A DNA stretch of 64,000 bases from Palsa-506 sp963709075 (GCA_963709075.1 CAVPUY010000002.1:563043-627042), one strand, 5' to 3'; shown: positions 1-9,726, counted from the first letter of the stretch. The notes: generated from the letters alone by a model not told the origin. Translations and numbers: made by a program.

Positions 1-129
1 CCCGACGGCGTTCCTGCTGATCACGTAGGGCACCAGGGCGAGCAGCCGCTGCAGCCGGTCGGTCGCGGTGCCCGGCCGCGGCGAGGCCCCGGTCAGTGCC
101 CCCGTGGTGAGGCCGGTCTCGGCGGTCAT
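1..129 (-). CDS. pafC: PafC, WYL-domain regulator (N-terminal fragment)
   Basis: The first 43 codons of a protein running off the left edge. The translation begins MTAETGLTTG and then reads RLQRLLALVPYVISR, the usual N-terminal helix-turn-helix opening of PafC. Its ATG overlaps the PafB stop by four bases (ATGA), so the two are translationally coupled. PafC pairs with PafB as a DNA-damage-responsive transcription activator in actinobacteria. Only the start of the HTH is present, so the identification rests on this motif and on its position after pafB. Confidence 0.8.
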   Translation of the reverse strand, partial: MTAETGLTTGALTGASPRPGTATDRLQRLLALVPYVISRNAVG

Positions 130-1082
130 GCCAGCGCCCCCTTCAGCCTGCTGATGACCGCCTCGCGCAGGTCAGCGGGTTCCAGCGCGATGACGTCCGC
201 GCCGAACGAGGCGATGTGGTCGGCGAACCAGCCCACGTCGGAGAACGGGAGCTCGGCCAGGTCCCAGGCGGCGCCGCCGGGGTCCGGCCGGATGCCGGCG
301 GCGCGCTGCCGCAGCCCGTGCCCGGCACCGCGGCGCAGCCGGACGACGGCAGTGCGGACGGCCGGCGGCTCGGCGTCCCAGGACCGGACCGTCTCCCGCA
401 CGTCGGTGCCGGGCGGCACGGTGACCGAGCCGGGCGGCCCGGCGAACGCCACCGGCCCGTCGATCCGGCCGAGCCGGAAAACCCGGACGTCTGCCCGGTC
501 CAGGTCCTGGCCGGCCACGTACCAGCGGCCGTGCCGGTTCACCACGCCCCACGGCTCAAGCCGGCGGGCCTGCGGCGAGCTGCGGCAGGCCGCCCGGTAG
601 GCGAAGGTAACCGGCCGCCGGTCCCTGACCGCCTGCCAGAGCGGTCCGAAGGCCGCCTCGCCGGCCTGCAGCCTGGGCTCGATGCCGGGCTGCGTGGTCT
701 CCTCGGCCTCGATGCCGGCCGCCCGCAGCTTGAGCAGGCCGCCAGCGGCCGCGCCGGCCAGCTCGGCCCGCCGCCAGACCCGCGCGGCCAGCCCGAGCAC
801 GGCGGCCTCGTCCGGCTCCAGCCTGATCTCCGGCAGCATGTACGCCTGCCGGGAGATGCGGTAGCCCGCCTCCTCGTCAGCCGGCGAGTTCGCGCCGGTC
901 TCCAGCGGGATCCCGAGCTCGCGCAGCTCGTCCTTGTCCCGCTCGAACATGCGCTTGAACGCGTCGAAGCCGTCCGGGTAACCGGGCACCGCAGCGCGGA
1001 TCTGAGTGGCGGTCAGGAAGCGGCGGGCCGACAGGAGGCAGACCACGAGGCTCAGCAGCCGCTCTGTCTTCCGCCGGGACAT
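126..1082 (-). CDS. pafB: PafB, WYL-domain transcriptional regulator
   Basis: A 318-residue protein with an N-terminal winged HTH (about 1-60, with FKRMFERDKDELRELGIP) and a WYL domain around 145-215 (VTFAYRA ... PWGVVNRHGRWYVAGQD). It ends in a WCX-type C-terminal extension. The length and order fit PafB, the partner of PafC. In mycobacteria the PafBC pair activates RecA/LexA-independent DNA-damage genes; it is encoded with the proteasome genes but is not part of the protease. The gene is coupled to pafC by a four-base overlap. It is divergent from the DUF3866 gene, with only 40 bases between the two starts. Confidence 0.9.
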   Translation of the reverse strand: MSRRKTERLLSLVVCLLSARRFLTATQIRAAVPGYPDGFDAFKRMFERDKDELRELGIPLETGANSPADEEAGYRISRQAYMLPEIRLEPDEAAVLGLAARVWRRAELAGAAAGGLLKLRAAGIEAEETTQPGIEPRLQAGEAAFGPLWQAVRDRRPVTFAYRAACRSSPQARRLEPWGVVNRHGRWYVAGQDLDRADVRVFRLGRIDGPVAFAGPPGSVTVPPGTDVRETVRSWDAEPPAVRTAVVRLRRGAGHGLRQRAAGIRPDPGGAAWDLAELPFSDVGWFADHIASFGADVIALEPADLREAVISRLKGALA

Positions 1083-1122
1083 CCGCTCTCCTTTCCCCCG
1101 GCACCGACGCTACCCTGCCGGA

Positions 1123-2217
1123 GTGATCAGGTGGCGGAGTGGCGTGGTTTCCGCGCTGCGACGGGAATGGGCCGGCGCGGCGGAGCTGACGGTGACCGTG
1201 GACGGCGCGCCGATGCGGGCGCTGGCCTACCCCGCGCTGACCGGCCTGCCGCGGCCAGGCGACCAGGTCCTGCTGAACACGAGCGCGCTGGCCCTTGGCC
1301 TCGGCACCGGCGGGTACGCCCTGGTAGTGGCGGTTCCCGGGCGGCTGCCAGCCGACCTGGCCGGCCCCGGGCACCTGGTCAAGGCCCGCTACACGCCGCT
1401 GCAGGCCACCGTGCTCGGCGCGGACGAGCAGGGCTCGCCGCACCATGACCTGCTCCGCGAAGCCGATGACCTGGACGGCATGCCGGTGGTGATCGCCGAC
1501 CTGCACTCGGCGCTGCCCGCGGTCCTTGCCGCCTTTTATTCGGAACGGATGGTCCGGGGTGCTCGCCTGCCCAGGCCGCGGGTCGGCTACGTGATGCTGG
1601 ACGGTGGCGCCTTGCCCGCATGGTTCTCCCGGACGATCCCGGCACTGCGCGAGGCCGGCTGGCTGGCTGGCACGATCACCGTCGGGCAGGCATTCGGCGG
1701 CGATCTCGAAGCGGTGTCGGTGCACAGCGGCCTGCTCGCGGCCCGGCACGTGCTCGGCGCCGACCTGGCCGTCGTGGCACAGGGGCCAGGCAATCTCGGC
1801 ACCGGGACGAAGTGGGGTTTCTCCGGGGTGGCGTCCGGCGAGGCGGTGAACGCGGCCGCGGTGCTGCACGGCCGGCCGGTGGCGTCGCTGCGGATCAGCG
1901 AGGCAGATGCCAGGGAGCGGCACCGTGGTATCTCGCATCACAGCCTGACTTCGTACGGGCGGGTGGCGCTGGCCCGGGCGGACGTGGTGGTACCGGACCT
2001 GCCCGGCGGCTTCGGCGCCCGGATCCGGGCCGAGGCCGGGGCGCTGGCCGGCCGGCACGACCTGGTCCTGGTCAGCGTGGACGGCCTGGACGAGGTATTG
2101 CGGGACTGCCCGGTGCCGCTGTCCACGATGGGCCGCGGGCTCGACCAGGACCGGTCATACTTCCTTGCCGCCGCCGCGGCAGGCCGGCATGCGGCCACGC
2201 TGCTGCCGGAGACCTGA
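1123..2217 (+). CDS. DUF3866 family protein
   Basis: A 364-residue protein of the actinobacterial DUF3866 family, whose function is unknown. The open frame extends upstream to 1006, but family-like sequence starts at the GTG at 1123 (MIRWRSGVVSALRREWAGA), so I choose that start. Recognisable features are the early REWAGAAELTV block, an LPRPRVGYVMLDGGALPA segment and a Gly-rich middle with VAQGPGNLGTGTKWGFSG. DUF3866 genes often lie close to the pafBC genes in actinobacteria, as here. No signal peptide is visible. Confidence 0.85.
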   Translation: MIRWRSGVVSALRREWAGAAELTVTVDGAPMRALAYPALTGLPRPGDQVLLNTSALALGLGTGGYALVVAVPGRLPADLAGPGHLVKARYTPLQATVLGADEQGSPHHDLLREADDLDGMPVVIADLHSALPAVLAAFYSERMVRGARLPRPRVGYVMLDGGALPAWFSRTIPALREAGWLAGTITVGQAFGGDLEAVSVHSGLLAARHVLGADLAVVAQGPGNLGTGTKWGFSGVASGEAVNAAAVLHGRPVASLRISEADARERHRGISHHSLTSYGRVALARADVVVPDLPGGFGARIRAEAGALAGRHDLVLVSVDGLDEVLRDCPVPLSTMGRGLDQDRSYFLAAAAAGRHAATLLPET

Positions 2218-2291
2218 GCCCCGGCGCGGCCGCGCGGCGCCGCTGCGCCAGAATGAGCTGAGCAGGCCCCCAGCGAGACTCAGGAGCATTC

Positions 2292-2735
2292 ATGGCGATA
2301 TCGGCCAAGGCCCGGCGGCTGCCTGGCCGCCTGGCGACGGGAGCGTTCATCCTCAACGCGGGGGTGGGCAAGTGGTCAGCCGACGAGGAGACCGCCGCCC
2401 GGCTGCACGGGATGGCCACCGGGACCTTCCCGTTCCTCGCGAAGCTGAAGCCGAAGGATTTTGCCCGGCTGCTGGCGGCCGGCGAGATGGCGCTCGGCAC
2501 GGCGCTGCTGCTGCCGGTCGTGCCCGCGGCACTCGCCGGGGCGGGCCTGACCGCCTTCTCGGCCAGCCTGCTCGCCATGTACGTGCAGACGCCGGGAATG
2601 CGCCGTGAGCACAGCCTGCGGCCGACCGGCCAGGGCACCCCGCTGGCCAAGGACGTCTGGATGCTGGCTATCGGCCTGGGGCTGGTCACCGACGGGCTGA
2701 CCCAGCGCGATGGTGCCGGCTTGCCTAGTGACTGA
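2292..2735 (+). CDS. DoxX-like small membrane protein
   Basis: A 147-residue hydrophobic protein with about four membrane segments (near 15-25, 65-85, 85-105 and 125-140). An AGGAG ribosome binding site lies 5 bases before the ATG. The ALLLPVVPAALAGAGLTAF stretch and the N-terminal GAFILNAGVGKW resemble DoxX/DoxD-like proteins. The family assignment is from overall pattern only. The gene probably follows DUF3866 in one transcript (74-base gap). Its last 11 bases overlap the convergent FKBP gene. Confidence 0.6.
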   Translation: MAISAKARRLPGRLATGAFILNAGVGKWSADEETAARLHGMATGTFPFLAKLKPKDFARLLAAGEMALGTALLLPVVPAALAGAGLTAFSASLLAMYVQTPGMRREHSLRPTGQGTPLAKDVWMLAIGLGLVTDGLTQRDGAGLPSD

Positions 2736-3696
2736 CCGCGCCGATGATGTCGACGACGAAGACCAGCGTGTCGGTCCCCTTGATGCCAGCCTGGGAGTTC
2801 CCGGCCTTGCCGTAACCATCGGCGGGCGGGACGACCAGCATGACCCGGCTGCCCACCGGCACGCCCTTGAGGCCCTTGTCCCAGGCCGGGATGATCTGCG
2901 GGGGCGTGGCGTCGAGCTCGAACCCGAACGGCTGCTTGCGCGACCAGGACGAGTCGAATGCCTTGCCGGTCCGCCAGTTGACGCCGACGTACTGGGTGAC
3001 GACTGTCTGGCCCTTGGCGGTCGGCGGCCCCGATCCCTTGATCAGCGTCTTGACGACCAGCTTCTTCGGCGGCTTCGTCGACGGGATCTTCACCTGCGGG
3101 GCACCGCCGGGCGGCGCGATAACCGTCGGCAACCCGCCACCGCCGTTCGACACCTGCTTGCCTGATGCCGCCGCCGTCGCGCTGAAGTCCTTGATCAGGT
3201 CCACCACGAACACGATGGTGTCGCTTGGCTTCACCCCGATCTGGGTGTTGCCGGTGGGCCCGTAGGCATCCTTGGGCGGCAGCACGGCAAGCACCCGGCT
3301 GCCCATGGTGGCGCCGGTCAGCGCCTGCTTCAGGCCGACAAGCCCGACATTGGCCGCGAGCACCTGCGGGGATCCGGTGCTGAATGTGCTGAGCACCTGC
3401 TTGTGCGTTGTGCCGCGCCAGATATAGACGGCGTAGTTACCAACAAAAGAGTCAGTGGCGCCGAGGGCCGGCCCGGTTCCCTTGATGATGGTCTTAATGG
3501 CCAGCTTGCTGCTCGCCTTTGACGCCGGAATCTTGACCGTGGGCGTGGCGCCGAATGCCCCGGACACCGCGACCGACCCGTTCGGGCTCGATCCGGCCGA
3601 ATTTGACGAACCTGATGACCCGCAGCCCGCCAGGACAATAACGGCGAGCAGCGGAAAAGAAAGCGCTGCGGCAATGCGTCGCATGAGAAACCTCAA
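2725..3696 (-). CDS. Lipoprotein with two FKBP-type PPIase domains
   Basis: A 323-residue secreted lipoprotein. The signal peptide ends in the lipobox VLAGC with the lipidated Cys at residue 25, followed by a Gly/Ser linker. Two FKBP-like domains follow at about 55-175 and 205-320. Each carries the LKQALTGATMGSRVLAVLPP or WDKGLKGVPVGSRVMLVVPP block and a terminal DTxVFVVDxI strand. The second domain (FDSSWSRKQPFGFEL ... QIIPAWDKGL) is canonical. The first is more divergent (VYIWRGTTHKQVLSTF in the same place), so it may be inactive as a prolyl isomerase. FKBP genes near pafA/pafB are common in actinobacteria. Confidence 0.88.
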   Translation of the reverse strand: MRFLMRRIAAALSFPLLAVIVLAGCGSSGSSNSAGSSPNGSVAVSGAFGATPTVKIPASKASSKLAIKTIIKGTGPALGATDSFVGNYAVYIWRGTTHKQVLSTFSTGSPQVLAANVGLVGLKQALTGATMGSRVLAVLPPKDAYGPTGNTQIGVKPSDTIVFVVDLIKDFSATAAASGKQVSNGGGGLPTVIAPPGGAPQVKIPSTKPPKKLVVKTLIKGSGPPTAKGQTVVTQYVGVNWRTGKAFDSSWSRKQPFGFELDATPPQIIPAWDKGLKGVPVGSRVMLVVPPADGYGKAGNSQAGIKGTDTLVFVVDIIGAVSH

Positions 3697-3780
3697 TGTC
3701 GGGATCGTGAGCGGAGCCAGCCTACCCGCTGCGGTAGCCGCCGGGTCCCGGATGCCGCGCCTCGGCCGCGGCGCAGCGGA

Positions 3781-5439
3781 TCAGCGCAGGCTGGCCAGCA
3801 GATTCCGGTTCCAGACCAGGACCGTATACGGGCCGGCGGCGTAGATCCTGGCCGGCTGGCCGAAGGCGGCCCGGACGTCGAAGGACCACGGATACCCGAC
3901 ACCGGGCGCGCCGGGCGGCAGTACCACGAAGGTCGCGGTATGCCGCCGCGGGTCGTACCAGGAGGAGTCGGTCTCCCAGCCGCCGCGGGTCACGGTCTCG
4001 TGCCCGGACTGAACCGGCACGAGCTGCACGGCGCCCCCGCTGGCCAGGGTCGTGCTCGCAGCCTGCCAGTACCCGGCCAGGCCGTAGTCGAGCCGGTGGG
4101 CGGCAAGCCAGCTGGCGAGCTGCTGGCCCTGGGCGGGCTGGGCCGGCTGGGCGATCTCGCGGCTGAGGCAGATCAGGTAGCCGGTCAGCACGACCAGCAG
4201 GGCTGGCGCCAGCCCGGCCGCATCGAGCCGCCTGGCGAGCAGCCGGGCGGCGAGTACCGCGCTGAACGGCAGCACGGCCGCGATCTCCCTGGTGCTGTGG
4301 ATGTCGACCGCGCGGGTGCCGCACACGTACGCGGCCAGGTTAATGACGATGGCCGCGACCAGGACCTGCTGCACCAGGTCATCGCAGCGGGCGAACCGCC
4401 GGATGGCGATGCAGCCGCCGCAGGCGGCCAGCGCGAGACCCACGCCGTGCAGCATCGCGAGCGCCGCGACCAGGCCGAGGCTGTGGCTGAAGAAATCGGC
4501 GCCGAACAGCAGCAGCAGCCCGTGCCCGGCCAGCATCAGGTGCCCGGGCAGCTCGGCGTAGCTGGCCAGCGCGGAGCCTACCGGCCAGATCCGGAACCCG
4601 CCGGACCCGGCGATGAGCGCGAGCACCGCCTTCGCGGTCACGGCCGCGAGCACCGCCCCGGCCGCCAGCGAGAGCTCGAGCCGCCGGGCAGCCAGCGGCT
4701 CCCGCCGGATGAGGATGTCACGGTAGCAGCGGACACCGCAGGCCGTCAGCAGCGGCAGCACGCCAGTGACCAGCACCAGGCCGTCGGCGACCAGCGCCCA
4801 GCCCAGTAAGGCCGACGCTGCCAGCGGGACGTACCAGCGGCGCGGCGCCCGGTCAAGCAGCAGCCAGGTCAGCAGCAGCGGGACGGACGTCCCGACGTGG
4901 TCGGGATCCAGCATCAGCACGTAGACGCCGCTGCCAAGCTGCGGCGCCAGCATGATGCCGGCCGCGATGGCCATCCTGACGGTGGCCTGCCGCCCGTGCC
5001 GCCGCCCCTTCGCGAGCAGCGCCGCGAGCAGCACGAGCAGCGTGAAGGTGATCGCGCCTGCCAGGTGCACCACATCCGGCCGCAGGCCCCTGGCCAGTTC
5101 GATGAGCATGTACTCCGGCAGCTCGGTGGTGTAGAAGGACACGTCGGAGAGCCGCCAGCCGCGCAGCAGCAGGTTCCCGTGCAGCATGTCCCACGCCTGC
5201 AGGGCGTTGGCCGCGCCATCGGAGTCGACCGGGACGGTCCGCGAGATCTGCAGATAGCAGCGCAGCAGCAGCGCTCCGGCGGCGAGCCAGCAGGCCAGTG
5301 CCGCCGCGCGCCTGACCGCGGGCGGGACGGCCCTGGCGGGCCGGGCGGCCGGGCCGGCGTCCTTGGCGTCCTGCGGCCGCCGCAGGTCGTCCCCGGCGTC
5401 CTGGGCGTCCCGCGGCCGCGGCAGCCCAGGGGTCAGCAC
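3781..5439 (-). CDS. Polytopic membrane protein, GT-C/GT39-like
   Basis: A 552-residue integral membrane protein with about ten hydrophobic segments between residues 45 and 430 and a non-membrane C-terminal domain of about 110 residues. The first extracytoplasmic loop contains VPVDSDGAANALQAWDMLHGN. An acidic motif here is typical of GT-C glycosyltransferases that use lipid-linked sugars. I infer a GT-C fold from topology and this loop; donor and acceptor are unknown. The N-terminus has a duplicated charged segment (RPRDAQDAGDD and RRPQDAKDAG). It lies between pafA and the FKBP gene. Confidence 0.6.
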   Translation of the reverse strand: MLTPGLPRPRDAQDAGDDLRRPQDAKDAGPAARPARAVPPAVRRAAALACWLAAGALLLRCYLQISRTVPVDSDGAANALQAWDMLHGNLLLRGWRLSDVSFYTTELPEYMLIELARGLRPDVVHLAGAITFTLLVLLAALLAKGRRHGRQATVRMAIAAGIMLAPQLGSGVYVLMLDPDHVGTSVPLLLTWLLLDRAPRRWYVPLAASALLGWALVADGLVLVTGVLPLLTACGVRCYRDILIRREPLAARRLELSLAAGAVLAAVTAKAVLALIAGSGGFRIWPVGSALASYAELPGHLMLAGHGLLLLFGADFFSHSLGLVAALAMLHGVGLALAACGGCIAIRRFARCDDLVQQVLVAAIVINLAAYVCGTRAVDIHSTREIAAVLPFSAVLAARLLARRLDAAGLAPALLVVLTGYLICLSREIAQPAQPAQGQQLASWLAAHRLDYGLAGYWQAASTTLASGGAVQLVPVQSGHETVTRGGWETDSSWYDPRRHTATFVVLPPGAPGVGYPWSFDVRAAFGQPARIYAAGPYTVLVWNRNLLASLR

Positions 5440-5512
5440 GCACGAGAGCCTAGCAACAATCAGTAATGCTATGACGGCGTAGAGTCACTAGAGGCGAGTA
5501 CCAGCAGCGCGA

Positions 5513-6871
5513 TTACATGCCGGCGATGAGCTTCTCCACCCGCTCGTCGACCGAGCGGAACGGGTCCTTGCACAGCACGGTGCGCTGCGCCTGGTCGTTG
5601 AGCTTCAGGTGCACCCAGTCCACCGTGAAGTCGCGGCGCCGCTCCTGCGCCCGGCGGATGAACTCGCCGCGCAGCCGCGCCCTGGTGGTCTGCGGCGGCA
5701 CCGACTTGGCCTCGAAGATGTCGATGTCCCGGCAGGCCCGTTCCACCGCGCCGCGCCGCTGCAGCAGGTAATACAGGCCCCGGCCGCGGTGCACGTCGTG
5801 GTAGGCGAGGTCGAGCTGCGCCACCCGCGGCGAGGCGAGCGGCAGGTCGTGCTTGGCCCGGTAGCGCTCGATCAGCTGGTACTTGGTCACCCAGTCGATT
5901 TCCCGCGCCACCAGGCCCAGGTCGCCGGTGTCGACCGCGCGCAGCGCCCGCTCCCACAGGTCGAGCACGCGTTTGGTGACCGCGTCCGGGCCGCGCCGGT
6001 CGGCGAAGTCCCTGGCCTTGGACAGGTACTCCTGCTGGATGTCGAGCGCGCTGACCTCGCGCCCGTTCGCCAGCCGGACCTTCCGCCGCCCGGTCATGTC
6101 ATGGCTGACGTCCCTGATCGCCCTGATCGGGTTCTCCAGCGTCAGGTCGCGGAGCACGGTGCCTGCCTCGACCATCCGCAGCACCAGGTCGGTGGCGCCG
6201 ACCTTGAGCAGCATCGTGGTCTCGCTCATGTTCGAGTCGCCCACGATCACGTGCAGCCGCCGGAAGCGCTCCGCGTCGGCGTGCGGCTCGTCCCTGGTGT
6301 TGATGATCGGCCGGGACCGGGTGGTCGCCGAGGACACCCCTTCCCAGATGTGCTCGGCCCGCTGGCTGACGCAGTAGACCGCGCCGCGCGGGGTCTGCAG
6401 CACCTTGCCGGCCCCGCAGATGATCTGCCTGGTGACCAGGAACGGGATCAGGATGTCGGCCAGCCTGCCGAACTCCCCGTGCCGGCCGACCAGGTAGTTC
6501 TCGTGGCAGCCGTACGAGTTGCCTGCGGAGTCTGTGTTGTTCTTGAACAGGTAGATGTCGCCGGCGATGCCCTCCTCGCGCAGCCGCCGGTCAGCGTCGA
6601 CCAGCAGGCCCTCCAGGATCCGCTCGCCGGCCTTGTCGTGCGTGACCAGGTCGATCAGGCTGTCGCACTCCGGCGTCGCGTATTCCGGGTGGCTGCCGAC
6701 GTCCAGGTACAGCCGGGCGCCGTTGCGCAGGAAGACATTGCTGCTCCGCCCCCAGGACACCACCCGGCGGAACAGGTACCTGGCGACCTCATCCGGCGAT
6801 AGCCGCCGCTGGCCGCGGAAGGTACAGGTGACGCCGTACTCGTTCTCCAGCCCGAAGATCCGCCTGTCCAT
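5513..6871 (-). CDS. pafA: PafA, Pup-protein ligase
   Basis: A complete 452-residue Pup ligase. PafA activates the C-terminal Glu of Pup with ATP as a gamma-glutamyl phosphate and forms an isopeptide bond to substrate lysines. The opening MDRRIFGLENEYGVTC holds the nucleotide and Mg-binding Glu residues of the carboxylate-amine ligase fold. Further family blocks are GSHPEYATPECD, YLFKNNTDSAGNSYGCHENY and RPIINTRDEPHAD. The loop that distinguishes Dop from PafA is absent. It sits downstream of the SSADH gene with a 9-base gap. Confidence 0.97.
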   Translation of the reverse strand: MDRRIFGLENEYGVTCTFRGQRRLSPDEVARYLFRRVVSWGRSSNVFLRNGARLYLDVGSHPEYATPECDSLIDLVTHDKAGERILEGLLVDADRRLREEGIAGDIYLFKNNTDSAGNSYGCHENYLVGRHGEFGRLADILIPFLVTRQIICGAGKVLQTPRGAVYCVSQRAEHIWEGVSSATTRSRPIINTRDEPHADAERFRRLHVIVGDSNMSETTMLLKVGATDLVLRMVEAGTVLRDLTLENPIRAIRDVSHDMTGRRKVRLANGREVSALDIQQEYLSKARDFADRRGPDAVTKRVLDLWERALRAVDTGDLGLVAREIDWVTKYQLIERYRAKHDLPLASPRVAQLDLAYHDVHRGRGLYYLLQRRGAVERACRDIDIFEAKSVPPQTTRARLRGEFIRRAQERRRDFTVDWVHLKLNDQAQRTVLCKDPFRSVDERVEKLIAGM

Positions 6872-6880
6872 GCCTCCTGC

Positions 6881-8342
6881 TCACCAGTCCACGGCGATGT
6901 ACTTGGTCTCGGTAAATTCCAGCAGCCCGTCGTGGCCGCCCTCGCGGCCGAGGCCGGACTGCTTGACGCCGCCGAACGGCGCCGCCGGGTCGGACACGAC
7001 ACCGCGGTTGATGCCGATCATGCCGGCCTCAAGCGCCTCGGCCACCTGCAGCGCGCGCCGCAGGTCGCTGGTGTAGAGGTAGGAGACCAGGCCGTACTCG
7101 GTGCTGTTGGCCTGGGCGATGGCATCGGCCTGGTCGGTGAACCTGACCACCGGCGCGACCGGCCCGAAGATCTCCTCGCCGAGGATGCCGGCCCCGGGCG
7201 GGACGTCGTCAAGCACGGTCGGCAGGTAGAAGTAGCCGGGCCGGTCGGGCGCCCGCCCGCCGGTGACCAGCCGGCTGCCGTCGCCGGTGGCCGACTCGAC
7301 CAGGCTGGCGACTTTCGACCGGGTGTCGGCGTTGACCAGCGGGCCGAGGTCGGTACCGTCGTCCAGGCCGGGGCCCACGGACAGGCTGCTCAGCCTGCTG
7401 GCGAGCCCGGCTGGTGAACTCGCCGGCCACGGCGTCGTGCACGTAGAACCGGTTCGCGGCGGTGCACGCCTCTCCCCCGTTGCGCATCTTGGCGATGAAC
7501 GCGCCCTGCACTGCCGCCTCGATGTCGGCGTCCTCGAATACCAGGAACGGGGCGTTGCCGCCGAGTTCCATGGAGCAGTTCGTCACCGTGTCGGCCGCGG
7601 TACGCAGCAGCGCCCGGCCGACCTCGGTCGAGCCGGTGAAGGACAGTTTCCGCACCCGCGGGTCGGCCAGCATCGCGGCGACCAGCGGGCCAGGCTTAGC
7701 CGTCGGCAGCACGTTGACGACGCCTGCTGGCACGCCTGCCTCGTGCAGCAGGGCGGCAATCGCCAGCGCGGACAGCGGGGTCTCCTTGGCCGGCTTGAGC
7801 ACCACGGTGCAGCCGGCCGCCAGCGCGGGGCCGATCTTCCTTGTCGCCATCGCCGCGGGGAAGTTCCACGGGGTGACGAGCACGCTCACGCCGACGGGCT
7901 GGTGCTGCACCAGGATCCGGTTCGCACCGGACGGCGCCAGGCCGAGCGACCCGTCATTCCTGACCGCCTCCTCGGCATACCAGCGGAAGAACTCGGCCGC
8001 GTAGGTCACCTCGCCGCGTGCATCATTCAGCGCCTTGCCGTTCTCCGCCACCATCAGCCTGGCCAGCGCCTCGGCCCGGCCGGTCATCAGCTCGTAGGCC
8101 CGGCGCAGGCACTCGCCGCGCTCCCGCGGCGGGCTGGCCGCCCAGCCGGGCAGCGCGTCGTGCGCGGCCGACACGGCGTCCAGCGCGTCTTCCGGCATCG
8201 CGTTGGCCACCTGTGCGATCACGCCCTCGGTCGCCGGGTCGGTCACCGGCAGCGTGCCGCCGCGCCCGGTGCCCCAGTGGCCGCCGATCAGCAGGCCAGT
8301 CGGCGGGTCGATGCCCGTCAGCGTCGCCAGGTCGGCGGTCAC
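6881..8342 (-). CDS. gabD: Succinate-semialdehyde dehydrogenase (one frameshift)
   Basis: An NAD(P)-dependent aldehyde dehydrogenase, about 487 codons if repaired. It would oxidise succinate semialdehyde to succinate. The family marks are VTPWNFPAAMATRKIGPALA, the catalytic Glu in MELGGNAPF, and the catalytic Cys in NGGEACTAANRF. The frame breaks once near 7410, in a CCC run of the plus strand. Removing one base there joins EFTSR to LASRLSSLSVGPGLDDGTDLG, exactly as the family expects. I treat this as one gene with a probable consensus error. Its place between the M24 gene and pafA is not part of the standard proteasome gene order. Confidence 0.85.
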
Positions 8343-8454
8343 TTGCTCCTCCAGGGGCGCGGGGGCGATGCAGGACTGCGCACGGTCTCGACACTACCGC
8401 CGATGCGCGGCCGGCCTGCTGGCTGGCCCCGGGCGCAGCGTGCCGCCGGGCGGG

Positions 8455-9705
8455 TCAGTAGGGGTTGGTGACGAACAGCTCATCGGCCGGGAACTTGGTG
8501 ATGATCTCCACCCCGCTGTCGGTGACCACCACTTCCTCCTCGATCCTGGCGGCGGACACGCCGTCGGCCGCCGGGCAGTAGGTTTCCAGCGCGAAGACCA
8601 TGCCGCGCTGGATTTCGACCGGGGCGTCCAGCGAGGTAAGCCTGCTGATGATCGGCCGCTCGTGCAGCGCCAGCCCCAGGCCGTGCCCGAACTGCAGGCC
8701 GAACGCGGTCTTCTCGTCGGCCAGGCCGATGTCCTCCGCGGTCGGCCAGAGCCTGGCCACGTCGCTGGTGGAGACGCCCGGCGTGATCAGCTCGATGGCG
8801 GTATCCATCCACTCCCTGGCCCGCTTGTAGGCGTCCCGCTGCGCCTCGCTGGCCCGCCCGACGCTGAACGTCCGGTAGTAGCACGTGCGGTAGCCGTTGA
8901 AGGAATGCATGATGTCGAAGAAGGCCTGCTCGCCGGGCCTGATCATGCGGTCGGAGAAGTTGTGCGGATGCGGGTTGCAGCGCTCGCCGGAGACCGCGTT
9001 GATCGACTCGACGTCGTCCGAGCCCATCTCGTACAGCCGCTTGTTCGCCAGCGCCACGATCTCGTTCTCCCGCACGCCGGGCTTCAGCGCCTCGGTGATG
9101 TCCTGGTAGACGCCGTCCACCATCGCCGCGGCGGTCGCCAGCAGGGCGATCTCGTCGGCAGACTTGAGCTGCCTGGCGTCCAGCATCACCTGCTGGCCAT
9201 CGCGCACGTCCACGCCTGCCCGCTGCAGCTCGAAGAGCACGGGGAGCTCGGCGAAGTCGACGCCGACCGGCTGGCCGGCCACCCCGGCCTCGGCCAGCCG
9301 GCCGGTGATCTCCGCCACGCCGCGCTGCACCAGGTGCGCGTCCGGCGGCGCCGCCCCGCGCATCGTGGAATAGGAGGCTATGCAGTTCTCCGGCTTCAGC
9401 CACGGGCAGTACATCCGGTGGTGCACGGCCGCTGAGCCGAAGTCCCAGAGGTAAAGCTCCCCGGTCCTGGTGTAGAGGGCGTACCGGCACAGCTTGTCGC
9501 GGGTCCACTCGCCGATCGAGACTCCGGTCAGGTAGCGGATGTTGTTGTTGTCAAAGACGAGCAGCGCGCCGAGGTCGCTGGCTGCTAGCGCCGTCATGGC
9601 CCGGCTGAGCCTGTGCTCGCGAAGCCTGGCGAAGTCCACCCGCTCTTCGAAGTCGACGCTCATGCGGCCCGGTGCCGGTGCCACCGCGCGGGTCGGAATC
9701 GCCAT
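8455..9705 (-). CDS. M24 (creatinase/Xaa-Pro peptidase-fold) protein, altered metal site
   Basis: A 416-residue protein with an N-terminal creatinase-like domain (about 20-170) and a pita-bread M24 domain (about 180-405). The ligands equivalent to those of aminopeptidase P are Asp264 (FFDIMHSFNGY), His341 (GHGLGLALHE), Glu374 (FALETYCP) and Glu389 (ARIEEEVVV). The second Asp of the DxG...D pair is replaced by Cys275 (RTCYYRTF). It may therefore bind one metal, bind metal differently, or not be a peptidase. The N-terminus (LLVFDNNNIRYLTG) also recalls DddP, a DMSP lyase of the same fold. It lies just after prcA in the operon direction. Confidence 0.82.
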   Translation of the reverse strand: MAIPTRAVAPAPGRMSVDFEERVDFARLREHRLSRAMTALAASDLGALLVFDNNNIRYLTGVSIGEWTRDKLCRYALYTRTGELYLWDFGSAAVHHRMYCPWLKPENCIASYSTMRGAAPPDAHLVQRGVAEITGRLAEAGVAGQPVGVDFAELPVLFELQRAGVDVRDGQQVMLDARQLKSADEIALLATAAAMVDGVYQDITEALKPGVRENEIVALANKRLYEMGSDDVESINAVSGERCNPHPHNFSDRMIRPGEQAFFDIMHSFNGYRTCYYRTFSVGRASEAQRDAYKRAREWMDTAIELITPGVSTSDVARLWPTAEDIGLADEKTAFGLQFGHGLGLALHERPIISRLTSLDAPVEIQRGMVFALETYCPAADGVSAARIEEEVVVTDSGVEIITKFPADELFVTNPY

Positions 9706-9726
9706 GAAGTCTCCTGTGCTCAGCGG

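Noticed and set aside
216..1448. 410-codon open frame on the plus strand
   Set aside because: Opposite pafB and out of frame with DUF3866; no recognisable domain.
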